The position numbers were made by a program, and so were the translations under genes. This document shows, in pieces, positions 41,550 to 51,057 of a stretch of 64,000 bases of DNA (positions are counted from its first letter, which is position 1; each line of letters begins with the position of its first letter). Below the pieces are notes generated by a model. It did not search any database and was not told the DNA's origin. It saw only the letters and a program-made list of their open reading frames with translations. The stretch covers positions 124,001 to 188,000 of the forward strand of contig DATAPD010000067.1 of NCBI GenBank assembly GCA_036265385.1. Reading direction: 5' to 3'. The DNA is from DATAPD01 sp036265385 (lineage in GTDB: Bacteria; Acidobacteriota; Terriglobia; Terriglobales; Acidobacteriaceae).

Positions 41550-43280
41550 CTAATGTGCGGCGACCGTCGACGGATCGGTCTGCATGGTGTAATCGCGCGG
41601 TGCTCCCGGAACGCTGTATTCGTAAGGCCCGTGGTGCACGACCGGAGTGTGCCCGCCGAAATTGTCGTGAGGTGGCGGAGTCGCCGTGATCCACTCGAGA
41701 GTCGTGGCCTCCCATGGGTTGTCGCTGGCCTTTTCACCTTTGAACATGCTGTAGAAAAGGTTGAACAGGAAGACGAGCTGAATGCCAATTGTGATGAAAG
41801 CGGCATAAGTCATGAATTCCTGTAACGGAACAAGTTTCTGCATGTACGCCACTTCGGTGAATTGCGAATAGCGTCGCGTCTGCCCAGCGATGCCGAGATA
41901 GTGCATCGGCATGAAGATGCAATAGGTGCCGACCAGAGTGATGAAGAAGTGCACGCGTCCCAAGCTCTCGTTCATCATGCGGCCGAACATTTTCGGGAAC
42001 CAATAATAGGTTGCGGCGAAGATGCCGAAGATGGCGGCTACACCCATGATCAGGTGGAAGTGGCCGACCACGAAGTAGGTGTCATGCAGCGGGATATCAA
42101 GGACAGGTTGCGCCAGAAACGGGCCGCTCAGTCCACCGGATACAAACAAGGATACGAAGCCGATGGCGAAGAGCATCGGTGTCTGGAAACGGATGCGTCC
42201 GCCTTTGAGTGTGCCCAGCCAGTTGAAAGTCTTGATGGCTGAGGGAACACCGATTCCCATGGTCATGAGCGAGAAAGCGAAAGCCGAATAAGGGCTCATG
42301 CCGCTCATGAACATGTGATGGCCCCACACCATGAAGCCCAAGATGCCAATGGCCATGATTGCGTAGACCATGGCGCGGTATCCGAAGATCGGCTTGCGTG
42401 AAAACGTGGACAGAATTTGAGAGGCCACGCCCATGCCCGGAAGGATGGCGATATAAACCTCGGGGTGTCCGAAGAACCAGAAGAGGTGTTGCCAGAGGAG
42501 GGGCGATCCACCTTTGTGTCCCATGACCTGGCCGTTCACGACGACAAGCGGGACGTAGAAGCTGGTTCCGAGATTGCGATCGAGTAATAAGAGGATGCCC
42601 GCCGAAAGGAGAACACCGAAAGCCAGCAATCCGAGGATTGCTGTGATGAACCAGGACCAGACGGTTAAAGGCATGCGCATGAGAGTCATGCCCTTGGCGC
42701 GCAGGTCGAGTGTAGTCGTGATGAAGTTGAGCGCTCCCATCAGTGAGGCCAGGCAGAAGAGAGCAATGCTGATCACCCACAGATCAGCGCCCAATTGCTC
42801 TCCGGGGCCCGCACTCGGTAATGCGCTGAGTGGCGCGTATCCAGTCCAGCCGTGTAATGGAGCACCGCCGGTCACGAAGAACGCCGCAATCATCACGACG
42901 AAGGCGATGAAAGTGGTCCAGAACGAGAGCATGTTCAGGACGGGGAACGCCATGTCTGGCGCGCCAATTTGAATCGGCAGGAAGTAATTGCCGAACCCGC
43001 CCTGCGGAGCCGTGGTGAGCACGAAGAACACCATGATGGTGCCGTGCATGGTGAGCAGAGCGAGATAGGTCTCAGGTTTGATTTCGCCCACCAGAGGTAT
43101 GCTGGCCGTGGGCCAAACCAGGTGGATGCGCATCAGCAGGGAGAGGAACATCCCTACGAATACGGCGGTGAGGGCCAGGAAGTAGTACTGGATTCCGATG
43201 ACCTTGTGATCGAGGCTGAAGATGTATTTCCGGATAAATCCTTGCGGGGCCGAATGAGCGTGAGCGTCCTGGGCAACCAT
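41550..43280 (-). CDS. ctaD: Cytochrome c oxidase subunit I, A1 type
   Basis: A 576-residue twelve-helix subunit I, the site of oxygen reduction. It carries the low-spin heme a ligand in TMHGTIMVFF, the CuB ligands in FGHPEVYIAILPGMG (histidine cross-linked to tyrosine) and GHHMFMSGM, and HDTYFVVGHFHLIMG for heme a3 and heme a. HPEVY keeps the glutamate of A1-type oxidases. The start at 43280, two bases after the subunit II stop, is preferred over an upstream ATG (43316) that overlaps subunit II. The extended C-terminus (about 530-576) is rich in His/Pro. Confidence 0.97.
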   Translation of the reverse strand: MVAQDAHAHSAPQGFIRKYIFSLDHKVIGIQYYFLALTAVFVGMFLSLLMRIHLVWPTASIPLVGEIKPETYLALLTMHGTIMVFFVLTTAPQGGFGNYFLPIQIGAPDMAFPVLNMLSFWTTFIAFVVMIAAFFVTGGAPLHGWTGYAPLSALPSAGPGEQLGADLWVISIALFCLASLMGALNFITTTLDLRAKGMTLMRMPLTVWSWFITAILGLLAFGVLLSAGILLLLDRNLGTSFYVPLVVVNGQVMGHKGGSPLLWQHLFWFFGHPEVYIAILPGMGVASQILSTFSRKPIFGYRAMVYAIMAIGILGFMVWGHHMFMSGMSPYSAFAFSLMTMGIGVPSAIKTFNWLGTLKGGRIRFQTPMLFAIGFVSLFVSGGLSGPFLAQPVLDIPLHDTYFVVGHFHLIMGVAAIFGIFAATYYWFPKMFGRMMNESLGRVHFFITLVGTYCIFMPMHYLGIAGQTRRYSQFTEVAYMQKLVPLQEFMTYAAFITIGIQLVFLFNLFYSMFKGEKASDNPWEATTLEWITATPPPHDNFGGHTPVVHHGPYEYSVPGAPRDYTMQTDPSTVAAH

Positions 43281-43282
43281 GG

Positions 43283-44089
43283 TTATTGTTTCTCCGCCTC
43301 CCTGGCCATCAGCCATTTATCAAAATCTTCCTGGCTGACGACTTTCAGCATGCCGTGCATTTTGTAGTGTCCGAGGCCGCAAAGCTCGGCGCAGGCAATC
43401 TCGTAATCCCCGGTCTGGGTCGGTGTGAAATGCATGTGGATCGCTAATCCGGGGACCGCGTCCTGTTTAAAGCGCATGGATGGAACAAAGAAGCTGTGAA
43501 TGACATCGATTGCGCGCAGGTTGAGATCCACCTCGCGGTTTACGGGCAGGTACATCGTGCCGGTTACAACGTCGTCTTTGGAAGCGGGGTCGGCGGTATC
43601 GAGCCCAATCGCCGACTCATTCCCGGAAGAGGGGTCGACCATCTTCAAGTCAGTCTTGCCGAAGTGGCCATCCGGCCCGGCGTAGCGGAAGTACCAAGCG
43701 AACTGCATCCCCGTGACCTCGACGGGTATGGAACCGGGCTTGGCGGCGTCAAAACGCTGCGCGGCCCAGATCGGACTTCCCATCAGATTCATGCCTACAA
43801 AGAGGATGGCGGTGAGAGTCGTCCAGAGAATCTCGAGCTTGGTGTTGCCGTGGGAATAGGAGGCTCGTGGGGCATCGCTCCGGTCCCGATACTTCCATAC
43901 TAGGTAGCCGAGTGCGCACTGGGCGAGAACGAACACGATACCGACGGCAATAAAGGTGAAAGTGAACTGGCGGTCGATTCCCGCAGCAGCTGCGGACATT
44001 CCAGCTGGGAACCACCACGTTTTAGCAATGAAGAAATAGGTGCTGAGGAAGGTAATCAGCCAGACAACCACCAGTAGAGCCAGACCCAT
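43283..44089 (-). CDS. ctaC: Cytochrome c oxidase subunit II (aa3-type)
   Basis: A 268-residue subunit II with a CuA site: H198 in DVIHSFFVP, and C233-A-E235-L-C237-GLG-H241-YK-M244, all intact. It has three hydrophobic helices in the N-terminal half (about residues 3-22, 44-66, 86-104), whereas most subunit II proteins have two. There is no fused cytochrome c. It accepts electrons from a soluble or membrane cytochrome c or cupredoxin. It is the first gene of the operon, preceded by about 180 bases holding promoter-like and palindromic elements. Confidence 0.94.
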   Translation of the reverse strand: MGLALLVVVWLITFLSTYFFIAKTWWFPAGMSAAAAGIDRQFTFTFIAVGIVFVLAQCALGYLVWKYRDRSDAPRASYSHGNTKLEILWTTLTAILFVGMNLMGSPIWAAQRFDAAKPGSIPVEVTGMQFAWYFRYAGPDGHFGKTDLKMVDPSSGNESAIGLDTADPASKDDVVTGTMYLPVNREVDLNLRAIDVIHSFFVPSMRFKQDAVPGLAIHMHFTPTQTGDYEIACAELCGLGHYKMHGMLKVVSQEDFDKWLMAREAEKQ

Positions 44090-44118
44090 GCAGGTCCTCC
44101 AGGTTCGCTTGTGTCCCC

Positions 44119-44130
44119 ACTCCGCGGAGT
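44119..44130. promoter_or_regulatory. Perfect palindrome in the oxidase operon leader
   Basis: ACTCCGCGGAGT, a 12-base perfect palindrome about 30 bases before the ctaC start and downstream of the likely promoter. A possible operator for repression; no regulator is suggested. Confidence 0.3.
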
Positions 44131-44168
44131 CGCGGATTTTGCTACGAAGCTATGGCTGGCCGTGAAGT

Positions 44169-44196
44169 CTATCACAGCCTAATGTGATGGACGCAA
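44169..44196 (-). promoter_or_regulatory. Candidate promoter of the aa3 oxidase operon
   Basis: On the minus strand TTGCGT (44191-44196), a 16-base spacer, and TGATAG (44169-44174). The ctaC start is about 80 bases downstream. Both boxes are imperfect, so it is tentative. Confidence 0.35.
44171..44188. promoter_or_regulatory. Candidate operator overlapping the aa3 promoter
   Basis: ATCACA (44171-44176), six bases, TGTGAT (44183-44188): a perfect inverted repeat with a six-base spacer that overlaps the -10 and spacer of the candidate promoter. The half-sites resemble those of CRP/FNR-type regulators but are in the opposite arrangement (TCACA first), so the family is not assigned. Confidence 0.35.
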
Positions 44197-44270
44197 GAAC
44201 TCAGTAAGGCGCTCTGAGCGCGAGAGAAAGTGAGCTTCGGGCAGAGTAGCTGGACGGTGCCCAATGTTAT

Positions 44271-45644
44271 CTAGGCAGCGATCTTCGGCTCTCGTTTGTG
44301 CCAAACGGTGGTTTGCTCGTACGCATGGGCGAGCCGCAGCACCAGATCTTCCCGCCAGGGAGGACCTGCGATCTGAAGTCCGATCGGCAAACCCGATCCC
44401 GTGAACCCACACGGTATGGAGATTGCCGGAATTCCCCACACGTTCCAGGGCCGTGTGTTTCGGAGCAGGACAATCTCTTTCGGGCGGAGAGCGGCCGGGT
44501 CCTTCTTCAACTCTTCGATGGTGGGGGGTGGGATTGGGATCGTCGGTGCAATAAGGAGGTCGACGTCGGCGAAGGCGTTTGCAATTTCATGACGCGCTTG
44601 CTCGAGGTCGTGCCCGCTTTGGGTGAGTTGCTGTTGGGTGATGTCTTTTCCGGTCAAAAGGCGGCGAAGGGTCTCTGGCTGGTAGAGGTCGGCAGATTGC
44701 TCAATCCATTCACGATGGTACTGATAGGACTCGGCGGCTTGGAGTGTGCGATCCGTGCTCACTGGCAAGTCGATGTCTCGGATCTCGGCAGTCAGTGTAC
44801 GCAGCACATTCAAAGCTTCGTTTGCTGCGCTGTTCACTTCCGGATCAAGGTCTTCAAAGAAAAATTTGCGCGGGATGCCTAGGCGGAGCGTTCGGGAGTC
44901 CTCTCGCAGTGCAGCCGCGAAATCATTTGTGGACTCACGGTGATCCGACTTAGATGTTGGGTCCTGAATGACATTAAGAATGATGGCCGCATCCGCCACG
45001 CAGGTTGTGATTGGTCCGACATGATCGAGCGAGAGCGAGAGAGGAACCACCCCCGCGGCGCTGACGCGTCCGTATTGCGGCTTGAGTCCAACAACGCCGC
45101 ACTGCGATGCTGGTTCGCGCACCGATCCTGCCGTGTCCGTGCCAATTGCGGCGAGTCCGAGTCCCGCGGCCACTGCGGTGGCAGATCCGCCTGACGATCC
45201 TCCGGCAATGTGCTCTAGGTTCCAGGCATTCCGCACTTCGCCAAAACAACTGATCATCGAACTGCCGCCGTAAGCGAACTCGTGAAGGTTTTGTTTACCT
45301 AAGAGGATTGCCCCCGCTTGTTTGAGTCGGGTTACGACCGGCGCATCTCGATCGGGAATGCGGTTGCGAAACAAGTTGCTGGATGCGGTGGTTGGAAGTC
45401 CGGCGATATCAATGATGTCCTTGATACCAATCGGAACGCCGTGCAGTGGCCCCCGCCAGTTTCCGCGGCGGATTTCGTCTTCCGCGGATCGTGCGGCTGA
45501 AAGCGCTTCTTCTTCGGTGACTGTCACGTAAGCATTGAGTTGCGAATTAAGCTTCGCAATCTTCGACAAACACTCTTGCGTGAGTTCAACGGGGGAGATT
45601 TCGCCGCGGCGAATGGCATTGCTGGTTTGGTGGATCGTTTTCAA
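44271..45644 (-). CDS. Amidase-signature family protein (GatA-like)
   Basis: A 457-residue amidase. The catalytic Ser-cisSer-Lys triad region is visible: lysine in GIKDIIDIAGLPTTASS at about residue 73, the cis-serine in IAGGSSGGSATAVAAGLGLA at about residues 146-165, and the nucleophile loop IGTDTAGSVREPASQCG at about 167-183 (TAGS where most members have TGGS). It could be GatA of the tRNA amidotransferase or a stand-alone amidase. No gatB or gatC neighbour is present, so the second is a fair alternative. It opens toward the divergent alternative complex III operon. Confidence 0.85.
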   Translation of the reverse strand: MKTIHQTSNAIRRGEISPVELTQECLSKIAKLNSQLNAYVTVTEEEALSAARSAEDEIRRGNWRGPLHGVPIGIKDIIDIAGLPTTASSNLFRNRIPDRDAPVVTRLKQAGAILLGKQNLHEFAYGGSSMISCFGEVRNAWNLEHIAGGSSGGSATAVAAGLGLAAIGTDTAGSVREPASQCGVVGLKPQYGRVSAAGVVPLSLSLDHVGPITTCVADAAIILNVIQDPTSKSDHRESTNDFAAALREDSRTLRLGIPRKFFFEDLDPEVNSAANEALNVLRTLTAEIRDIDLPVSTDRTLQAAESYQYHREWIEQSADLYQPETLRRLLTGKDITQQQLTQSGHDLEQARHEIANAFADVDLLIAPTIPIPPPTIEELKKDPAALRPKEIVLLRNTRPWNVWGIPAISIPCGFTGSGLPIGLQIAGPPWREDLVLRLAHAYEQTTVWHKREPKIAA

Positions 45645-45916
45645 AGATAGATTCCAATGATTTTGAAAAATGGCATCCGTCTAATTCTTAACATGCGGCC
45701 GAATTCTGCTCGTCGTGAAAAAATTCAAAAGAATCTTTCTTGAAGGCGAATAAAAAATTTTGAGAAGAGTGACTCGCTCTTGTTTTTGCATGGGAGCAAG
45801 CTGCTATAATCACCAGTTTCAGTGTCGTGCGTCACCGCTATCCGTGACCAACGGTCTGGGCATAAGGTTCGAGAACGTCGGCTGAGTTCGTACGCCAGTC
45901 ATAATTCATACAGTTC
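45645..45916. other. Divergent intergenic region upstream of actA
   Basis: A 272-base gap between the amidase and actA starts, AT-rich in 45660-45790 (AATAAAAAATTTTGAGAAGA). It holds the extended -10 promoter at 45802-45810. I see no small gene. Confidence 0.6.
45780..45810 (+). promoter_or_regulatory. Extended -10 promoter of the actA-F operon
   Basis: TGC followed by consensus TATAAT (45805-45810) with TTGTTT (45780-45785) as a weak -35 at 19 bases. Transcription would begin near 45817, giving a leader of about 100 bases. Identical TGCTATAAT occurs ahead of the S10 peptidase gene. Confidence 0.6.
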
Positions 45917-46612
45917 ATGCAGATTTTCCATCGCAGTACGAATACGCTCTCTCGGGCCACCATCTTTGGTGCTGTGTTCGTCATAGCCGCCTTGTTCTGG
46001 GCGATGGCGCAAATCCAGCGTTCTCCTTATGTGACGTACGCGGGCGTAGCCAAGCCTCAGCCTGTGCCATTCAGTCATCAGCACCATGTGACAGGTCTCG
46101 GTATTGACTGCCGCTACTGCCATACCTCAGTCGAGACTTCCAGCTTTGCCGGTATTCCTCCGACAAAGACGTGCATGAATTGCCATTCACAGATTTGGAC
46201 GAATGCCGCATTGCTCGAGCCGGTACGGGAAAGCTATCGATCCGACAAGTCCTTGCAATGGACGCGAGTGAACCAGCTGCCGGACTTCGTGTATTTCAAT
46301 CACAGCATTCACATTAATAAAGGTGTTGGCTGCAATACCTGTCACGGACCAGTCGACAAGATGCCGCTTATGTACCAATTCGCCTCGTTGCAGATGGAGT
46401 GGTGCCTGGAGTGCCATCGCGCACCAGAAAAGTTTATTCGTCCGCGCGAACAGGTCTTCAACATGCGATACGAGCAGCCAACGTCTAACAAAGTTGTCAC
46501 GGTGGGCGACGCGAAATTTGAAGATCAGATCGCGTTGGGTCGGGCACTGATCAAGAAATACAACGTGCGGCCGCCAATGGATATCACGACCTGTTCCACG
46601 TGTCACCGTTAG
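45917..46612 (+). CDS. actA: Alternative complex III subunit A, pentaheme cytochrome c
   Basis: A 231-residue membrane-anchored cytochrome c with five CxxCH motifs: CRYCH (C65), CMNCH (C86), CNTCH (C139), CLECH (C163) and CSTCH (C226). One helix at about residues 16-32 anchors it. Together with ActE it carries electrons out of the complex toward a cytochrome c acceptor. Alternative complex III oxidises menaquinol or ubiquinol without a Rieske protein or cytochrome b. First gene of the operon, about 100 bases after the promoter. Confidence 0.95.
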   Translation: MQIFHRSTNTLSRATIFGAVFVIAALFWAMAQIQRSPYVTYAGVAKPQPVPFSHQHHVTGLGIDCRYCHTSVETSSFAGIPPTKTCMNCHSQIWTNAALLEPVRESYRSDKSLQWTRVNQLPDFVYFNHSIHINKGVGCNTCHGPVDKMPLMYQFASLQMEWCLECHRAPEKFIRPREQVFNMRYEQPTSNKVVTVGDAKFEDQIALGRALIKKYNVRPPMDITTCSTCHR

Positions 46613-46648
46613 CGGCAGTGAAATCGTTCGGATAAAGAATTTTTGCCA

Positions 46649-49600
46649 ATGATGAAGGACGAACAACAAATAAAGAGCCAGGGCCAGGATGTTTGCCCCG
46701 GCAAAAAGAGCCAGCTCAAGCTGGAAGATGTGCGTGCCGAGATTGAGAAGACGAGCGGCCCGCAATACTGGCGCAGTTTGGAAGAATTAGCGGGCACTCC
46801 GGAATTTCAGGAGATGCTGCACCGCGAATTTCCGAAGGGCGCATCGGAATGGCTGGATTCGGTTTCCCGTCGCGGTTTCCTGAGGCTGATGGGCGCATCG
46901 ATGGCTTTGGCCGGGATGACGGGCTGCACGAAATTGCCGTTGGAGCCGATTGTTCCATACGTACGACAGCCGGAAGAAGTTGTACCCGGCCGCCCGATGT
47001 TTTATGCCACGGCGATGACGCTGAGCGGATACGCTTCGCCATTGTTGGTGGAAAGCCACCTTGGGCGTCCGACGAAAGTTGAAGGCAATCCAGAGCACCC
47101 GGCGAGCTTGGGCGGGACCGATGTTTTCGCGCAAGCATCGTTGCTTGATCTTTATGATCCGGACCGCTCGCAGACGGTGACGCATCTTGGCGACATTCGT
47201 TCATGGGATCGCTTTGTAGATGGGATTCGCGGCCCGTTAACTGCCCAAAAAGCTCTTTCAGGCGCCGGCATCAGAATTCTTACGCCGACGATTTCTTCGC
47301 CGACGCTCGCTGCGCAAATCAAATCGTTGCTGAGCGCTTATCCGCAAGCGAAGTGGCACGTTTATGAGCCGATCAATCGCGACAATGTGATTGCCGGCTC
47401 GCAGATGGCCTTCGGTCAACCGGTGGAGACGCAATATCGACTGGAAGGCGCGAACGTCATCCTTTCGCTTGATGCGGACTTTCTTTATGGCGGATTTCCG
47501 GGCGCGACGCGTTATATCCGCGATTATGCGAACCGACGGAACCCTGATGCGAATATCAATCGGCTTTACGTCGTCGAGAGCACTCCTTCCGCTACTGGGG
47601 TGAAAGCGGAGCATCGACTGCCTTTACGCGCATCGGAGATCGAAGGTTTTGCGCACGCCCTGGCTGGCATGGTGGGCGTGAATGCCGGCGGGGCGACTCT
47701 CGAGGGAGAACAGCAAAAGTTCCTTGCGGGCGTTGCTAAGGACTTGCAGGGGAATCGCGGCGCTAGCGTGGTGATGGCGGGCGATCATCAGTCAGCAGCA
47801 GTGCATGCACTCGCTCACGCGATCAATGCCGCGCTCGGAAATGTAGGAAAGACCGTTGTCTATACCGACACGGTGGATGCCAATCCAGTCAACCAGACCG
47901 AATCGTTGCGTGAGCTCGTCAGCGACATGCATGGCGGCAAGGTGGACTTGCTTCTGATTCTGAGCGGAAACCCAGCGTACGACGCGCCAGTAGACATTGG
48001 ATTTGCTGACGCGCTTGAGAAAACGAATGTTGGGATGCGAGTCCATGTGGGCTTGCATAACACCGAGACTGCCGCGCTTTGCCATTGGCACATCAACGAG
48101 GCGCATTATCTCGAGGCTTGGGGTGATACCCGAGCTTATGACGGAAGCGTCTGCATCGTTCAACCGCTGATTCAGCCTCTTTACGCTGGCCGCAGCGCGC
48201 TAGAGGTCGTTGCGTTCCTGGGTGGACAAGCCAATGCCAATGGATACGAACTAGTTCGTGGGTACTGGCAGAAGCAGCATACGGCGGGTGACTTCGATAG
48301 TTTCTGGCGGAAATCTGTTCATGATGGATTCGTGGCCGGTACAGCGTTCGCGCCGAAGAATGTTGCCATGAAGGGCGGCAATGTTCCGGCGACCAATGTT
48401 GAGCCTGGTGACATCGAAATCAATTTCCGGCGTGATCCTTCGATCTACGACGGTCGCTTCGCGAACAACGGCTGGCTGCAGGAATTGCCGAAGCCGCTTA
48501 CCAAATTGACGTGGGATAACGCTGCGCTCATTGGTCCAGCGATGGCGGATCGTCTGAAGCTCAAAACCGAAGATATGGTTGAGCTTGATGTACGCGGGCG
48601 CAAGGTTCAATCGCCAATTTGGATTCAAGCCGGCCATCCCGATAAATCCATCACCGTTTTTCTTGGGTACGGCCGTACACGGTCGGGACGCGCTGGCAGC
48701 GAAGTTGGGTTCGACATGTATCGCGCGCGCACGACTACGGGCCTATGGTTCACGAACGGCGTTCAAATCCGTAAGCTCGGCGACACGTACAAGCTGGCAA
48801 GTACGCAGGGGTATCAGACAATGGAGACGCCGACCGGCGAACGCCCGCTGGTGCAGGCTGCAACGCTCGAGAAATACCGCGACGAGCCAAAGTTTGCTAA
48901 AGAGGGCGAACCACCGACGGCGCTCACGCTCTATCAGCCTTACGATTATAAGAAGGAAGCGTATGCCTGGGGCATGGCGATCGACATGAACCGGTGTACG
49001 GGCTGCAACAACTGCATCGTCGCCTGCCAGGCGGAAAACAACATCGCGGTTGTCGGTAAAGAACAAGTCGTTAAAGGCCGCCACATGCACTGGTTGCGAG
49101 TGGATGTGTACTACGAAGGGGATCGCGCGAATCCCTCTGCGCACTTCCAGCCTGTGCCGTGCATGCAGTGCGAAAACGCGCCTTGCGAAGTTGTTTGTCC
49201 GGTTGGCGCTACCGTGCACAGCACGGAAGGCCTCAACGATATGGTCTACAACCGCTGCATCGGGACGCGCTATTGCTCGAACAACTGTCCCTATAAGGTG
49301 CGACGGTTCAACTTCCTGCTGTTCCAGGATTGGGAGACGCCGCAGTACAAGATGATGCGCAATCCCGACGTCAGCATCCGCAGCCGCGGCGTGATGGAGA
49401 AATGCACGTATTGCATACAGCGCATCAACGAGCACCGCATCGATGCCGAACGGGCTGACACGCTTGTGAAAGACGGAACGTTGCAGACGGCTTGCCAGCA
49501 ATCGTGTCCTGCTGAAGCGATCATTTTCGGCAACATCAACGATCCGAACAGCAAAGTTTCGAAACTGAAATCGTTAGACCGCAATTATTCGTTGCTGGGT

Positions 49601-49672
49601 GAGCTGAATACCCGGCCACGAACAACGTACCTGGCCGAGATTCGCAACCCGAATCCTGAAGCAGAAGGGTAG
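46649..49672 (+). CDS. actB: Alternative complex III subunit B, Fe-S/molybdopterin-fold protein
   Basis: A 1007-residue periplasmic Fe-S subunit. A twin-arginine signal (SRRGFLRLMGASMALAG) lies inside at about residues 72-91, after a charged N-terminus. Residues about 100-760 form the molybdopterin-oxidoreductase-like fold, which holds no cofactor in known ActB proteins. Residues about 775-975 are ferredoxin-like with CTGCNNCIVACQAENN, CMQCENAPCEVVCP, CIGTRYCSNNCP, CTYCIQR and CQQSCP, giving three to four Fe-S clusters. It interacts with ActC to take electrons from quinol. ATG at 46649 chosen over a TTG two codons upstream. Confidence 0.95.
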   Translation: MMKDEQQIKSQGQDVCPGKKSQLKLEDVRAEIEKTSGPQYWRSLEELAGTPEFQEMLHREFPKGASEWLDSVSRRGFLRLMGASMALAGMTGCTKLPLEPIVPYVRQPEEVVPGRPMFYATAMTLSGYASPLLVESHLGRPTKVEGNPEHPASLGGTDVFAQASLLDLYDPDRSQTVTHLGDIRSWDRFVDGIRGPLTAQKALSGAGIRILTPTISSPTLAAQIKSLLSAYPQAKWHVYEPINRDNVIAGSQMAFGQPVETQYRLEGANVILSLDADFLYGGFPGATRYIRDYANRRNPDANINRLYVVESTPSATGVKAEHRLPLRASEIEGFAHALAGMVGVNAGGATLEGEQQKFLAGVAKDLQGNRGASVVMAGDHQSAAVHALAHAINAALGNVGKTVVYTDTVDANPVNQTESLRELVSDMHGGKVDLLLILSGNPAYDAPVDIGFADALEKTNVGMRVHVGLHNTETAALCHWHINEAHYLEAWGDTRAYDGSVCIVQPLIQPLYAGRSALEVVAFLGGQANANGYELVRGYWQKQHTAGDFDSFWRKSVHDGFVAGTAFAPKNVAMKGGNVPATNVEPGDIEINFRRDPSIYDGRFANNGWLQELPKPLTKLTWDNAALIGPAMADRLKLKTEDMVELDVRGRKVQSPIWIQAGHPDKSITVFLGYGRTRSGRAGSEVGFDMYRARTTTGLWFTNGVQIRKLGDTYKLASTQGYQTMETPTGERPLVQAATLEKYRDEPKFAKEGEPPTALTLYQPYDYKKEAYAWGMAIDMNRCTGCNNCIVACQAENNIAVVGKEQVVKGRHMHWLRVDVYYEGDRANPSAHFQPVPCMQCENAPCEVVCPVGATVHSTEGLNDMVYNRCIGTRYCSNNCPYKVRRFNFLLFQDWETPQYKMMRNPDVSIRSRGVMEKCTYCIQRINEHRIDAERADTLVKDGTLQTACQQSCPAEAIIFGNINDPNSKVSKLKSLDRNYSLLGELNTRPRTTYLAEIRNPNPEAEG

Positions 49673-49689
49673 TCGGAGAGCAGTTATTC

Positions 49690-51057
49690 ATGGCAGAGCG
49701 AGACGATGCATTAGGCAGAAGCGCACCGGTCATTGAGCCGGGGCACACTTTTGCCACTGTTACCGACAAGATCAGCTCCATCGTGCTGACGCGGCCGACG
49801 TCCCGCGGCTGGTTCTTGGGGTTCGGTGTTGCGTTCGCGCTCACCATGATGATGTTGTTCGCGATCAGCTATCTGGTCGTGAAGGGCACTGGGATCTGGG
49901 GCATCAACATCCCCATTGGGTGGGGATTCGCGATCGTCAATTTCGTGTGGTGGATTGGTATCGGCCACGCGGGAACGTTGATCTCCGCCATTCTGTTGTT
50001 GCTGCGACAGTCCTGGCGAAACTCGATCAACCGTTTCGCGGAAGCGATGACGCTGTTTGCGGTCGCTGCGGCAGGCATCTTCCCGCTGATTCACACCGGT
50101 CGACCCTGGTTGGCTTATTGGATGTTTCCGTATCCCAACACCATGGGGTACTGGCCGCAGTTCCGCAGTCCACTGATCTGGGACGTGTTTGCGGTCTCAA
50201 CGTACTTCACTATTTCGCTAGTGTTCTGGTTTATCGGGCTGGTGCCGGACCTTGCGACACTGCGGGATCGTTCGGAAAACCGTTTCGCGAAGATCATTTA
50301 CGGGATGCTTGCGCTTGGTTGGCGTGGGTCCGCACGGCACTGGCATCGTTATGAAACTGCCTACCTGTTACTTGGCGGATTGGCTACGCCGTTGGTGCTT
50401 TCTGTTCACACCGTAGTCAGTTTCGACTTCGCGATTGCGATTGTTCCTGGCTGGCACACGACCATCTTTCCGCCGTACTTCGTGGCCGGCGCGATCTACT
50501 CAGGCTTCGCGATGGTGATGATGCTCGCGATCCCCATACGGAAGGTTTACAACCTCGAGGATTTCATCACGGACCGCCACTTGCAGAACTCGGCGAAAGT
50601 CATGCTCGCCACCGGCTGGATCGTTGCATACGGTTACGGGATGGAAGCCTTCATGGGCTGGTATAGCGGGAGCAGCAGCGATCAGTTCCTGCTCTGGAAC
50701 CGCCTGCATGGCCCGTACGCTCCCTGGTATTTTGCCCTGCTGATCTGCAATATCGGCATTCCTCAGTTGCTGGCGTTCCGCAAAATGCGTACGAGCCCGC
50801 TGGGATTGTTTCTCATCTCGCTGGTTGTCCTCGTGGGCATGTGGCTCGAGCGATTCATCATCGTTGTCGTCAGCTTGCATCGCGACTTCCTGACTTCATC
50901 GTGGGGCATGTACTACCCGACGAAGTGGGACTGGATGACTTACATCGGAACGATTGGCATGTTCCTGGCCGCCATCTTCCTGTTCGTGCGAATTCTGCCG
51001 ATGATCTCCATCTTTGAAATGCGGACTTTGCTGCCCGAAGCGGAGGTCAAAGAATGA
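49690..51057 (+). CDS. actC: Alternative complex III subunit C, NrfD/PsrC-type quinol-binding protein
   Basis: A 455-residue integral membrane protein with about ten helices, of the polysulfide-reductase NrfD/PsrC family. It binds the quinol near its periplasmic face, next to the Fe-S wire of ActB. Visible landmarks are WWIGIGHAGTLISAILLLLR at about residues 94-113 and PLVLSVHTVVSFDFAIAIVP at about 237-256. Its stop overlaps the actD start by four bases. Confidence 0.95.
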   Translation: MAERDDALGRSAPVIEPGHTFATVTDKISSIVLTRPTSRGWFLGFGVAFALTMMMLFAISYLVVKGTGIWGINIPIGWGFAIVNFVWWIGIGHAGTLISAILLLLRQSWRNSINRFAEAMTLFAVAAAGIFPLIHTGRPWLAYWMFPYPNTMGYWPQFRSPLIWDVFAVSTYFTISLVFWFIGLVPDLATLRDRSENRFAKIIYGMLALGWRGSARHWHRYETAYLLLGGLATPLVLSVHTVVSFDFAIAIVPGWHTTIFPPYFVAGAIYSGFAMVMMLAIPIRKVYNLEDFITDRHLQNSAKVMLATGWIVAYGYGMEAFMGWYSGSSSDQFLLWNRLHGPYAPWYFALLICNIGIPQLLAFRKMRTSPLGLFLISLVVLVGMWLERFIIVVVSLHRDFLTSSWGMYYPTKWDWMTYIGTIGMFLAAIFLFVRILPMISIFEMRTLLPEAEVKE

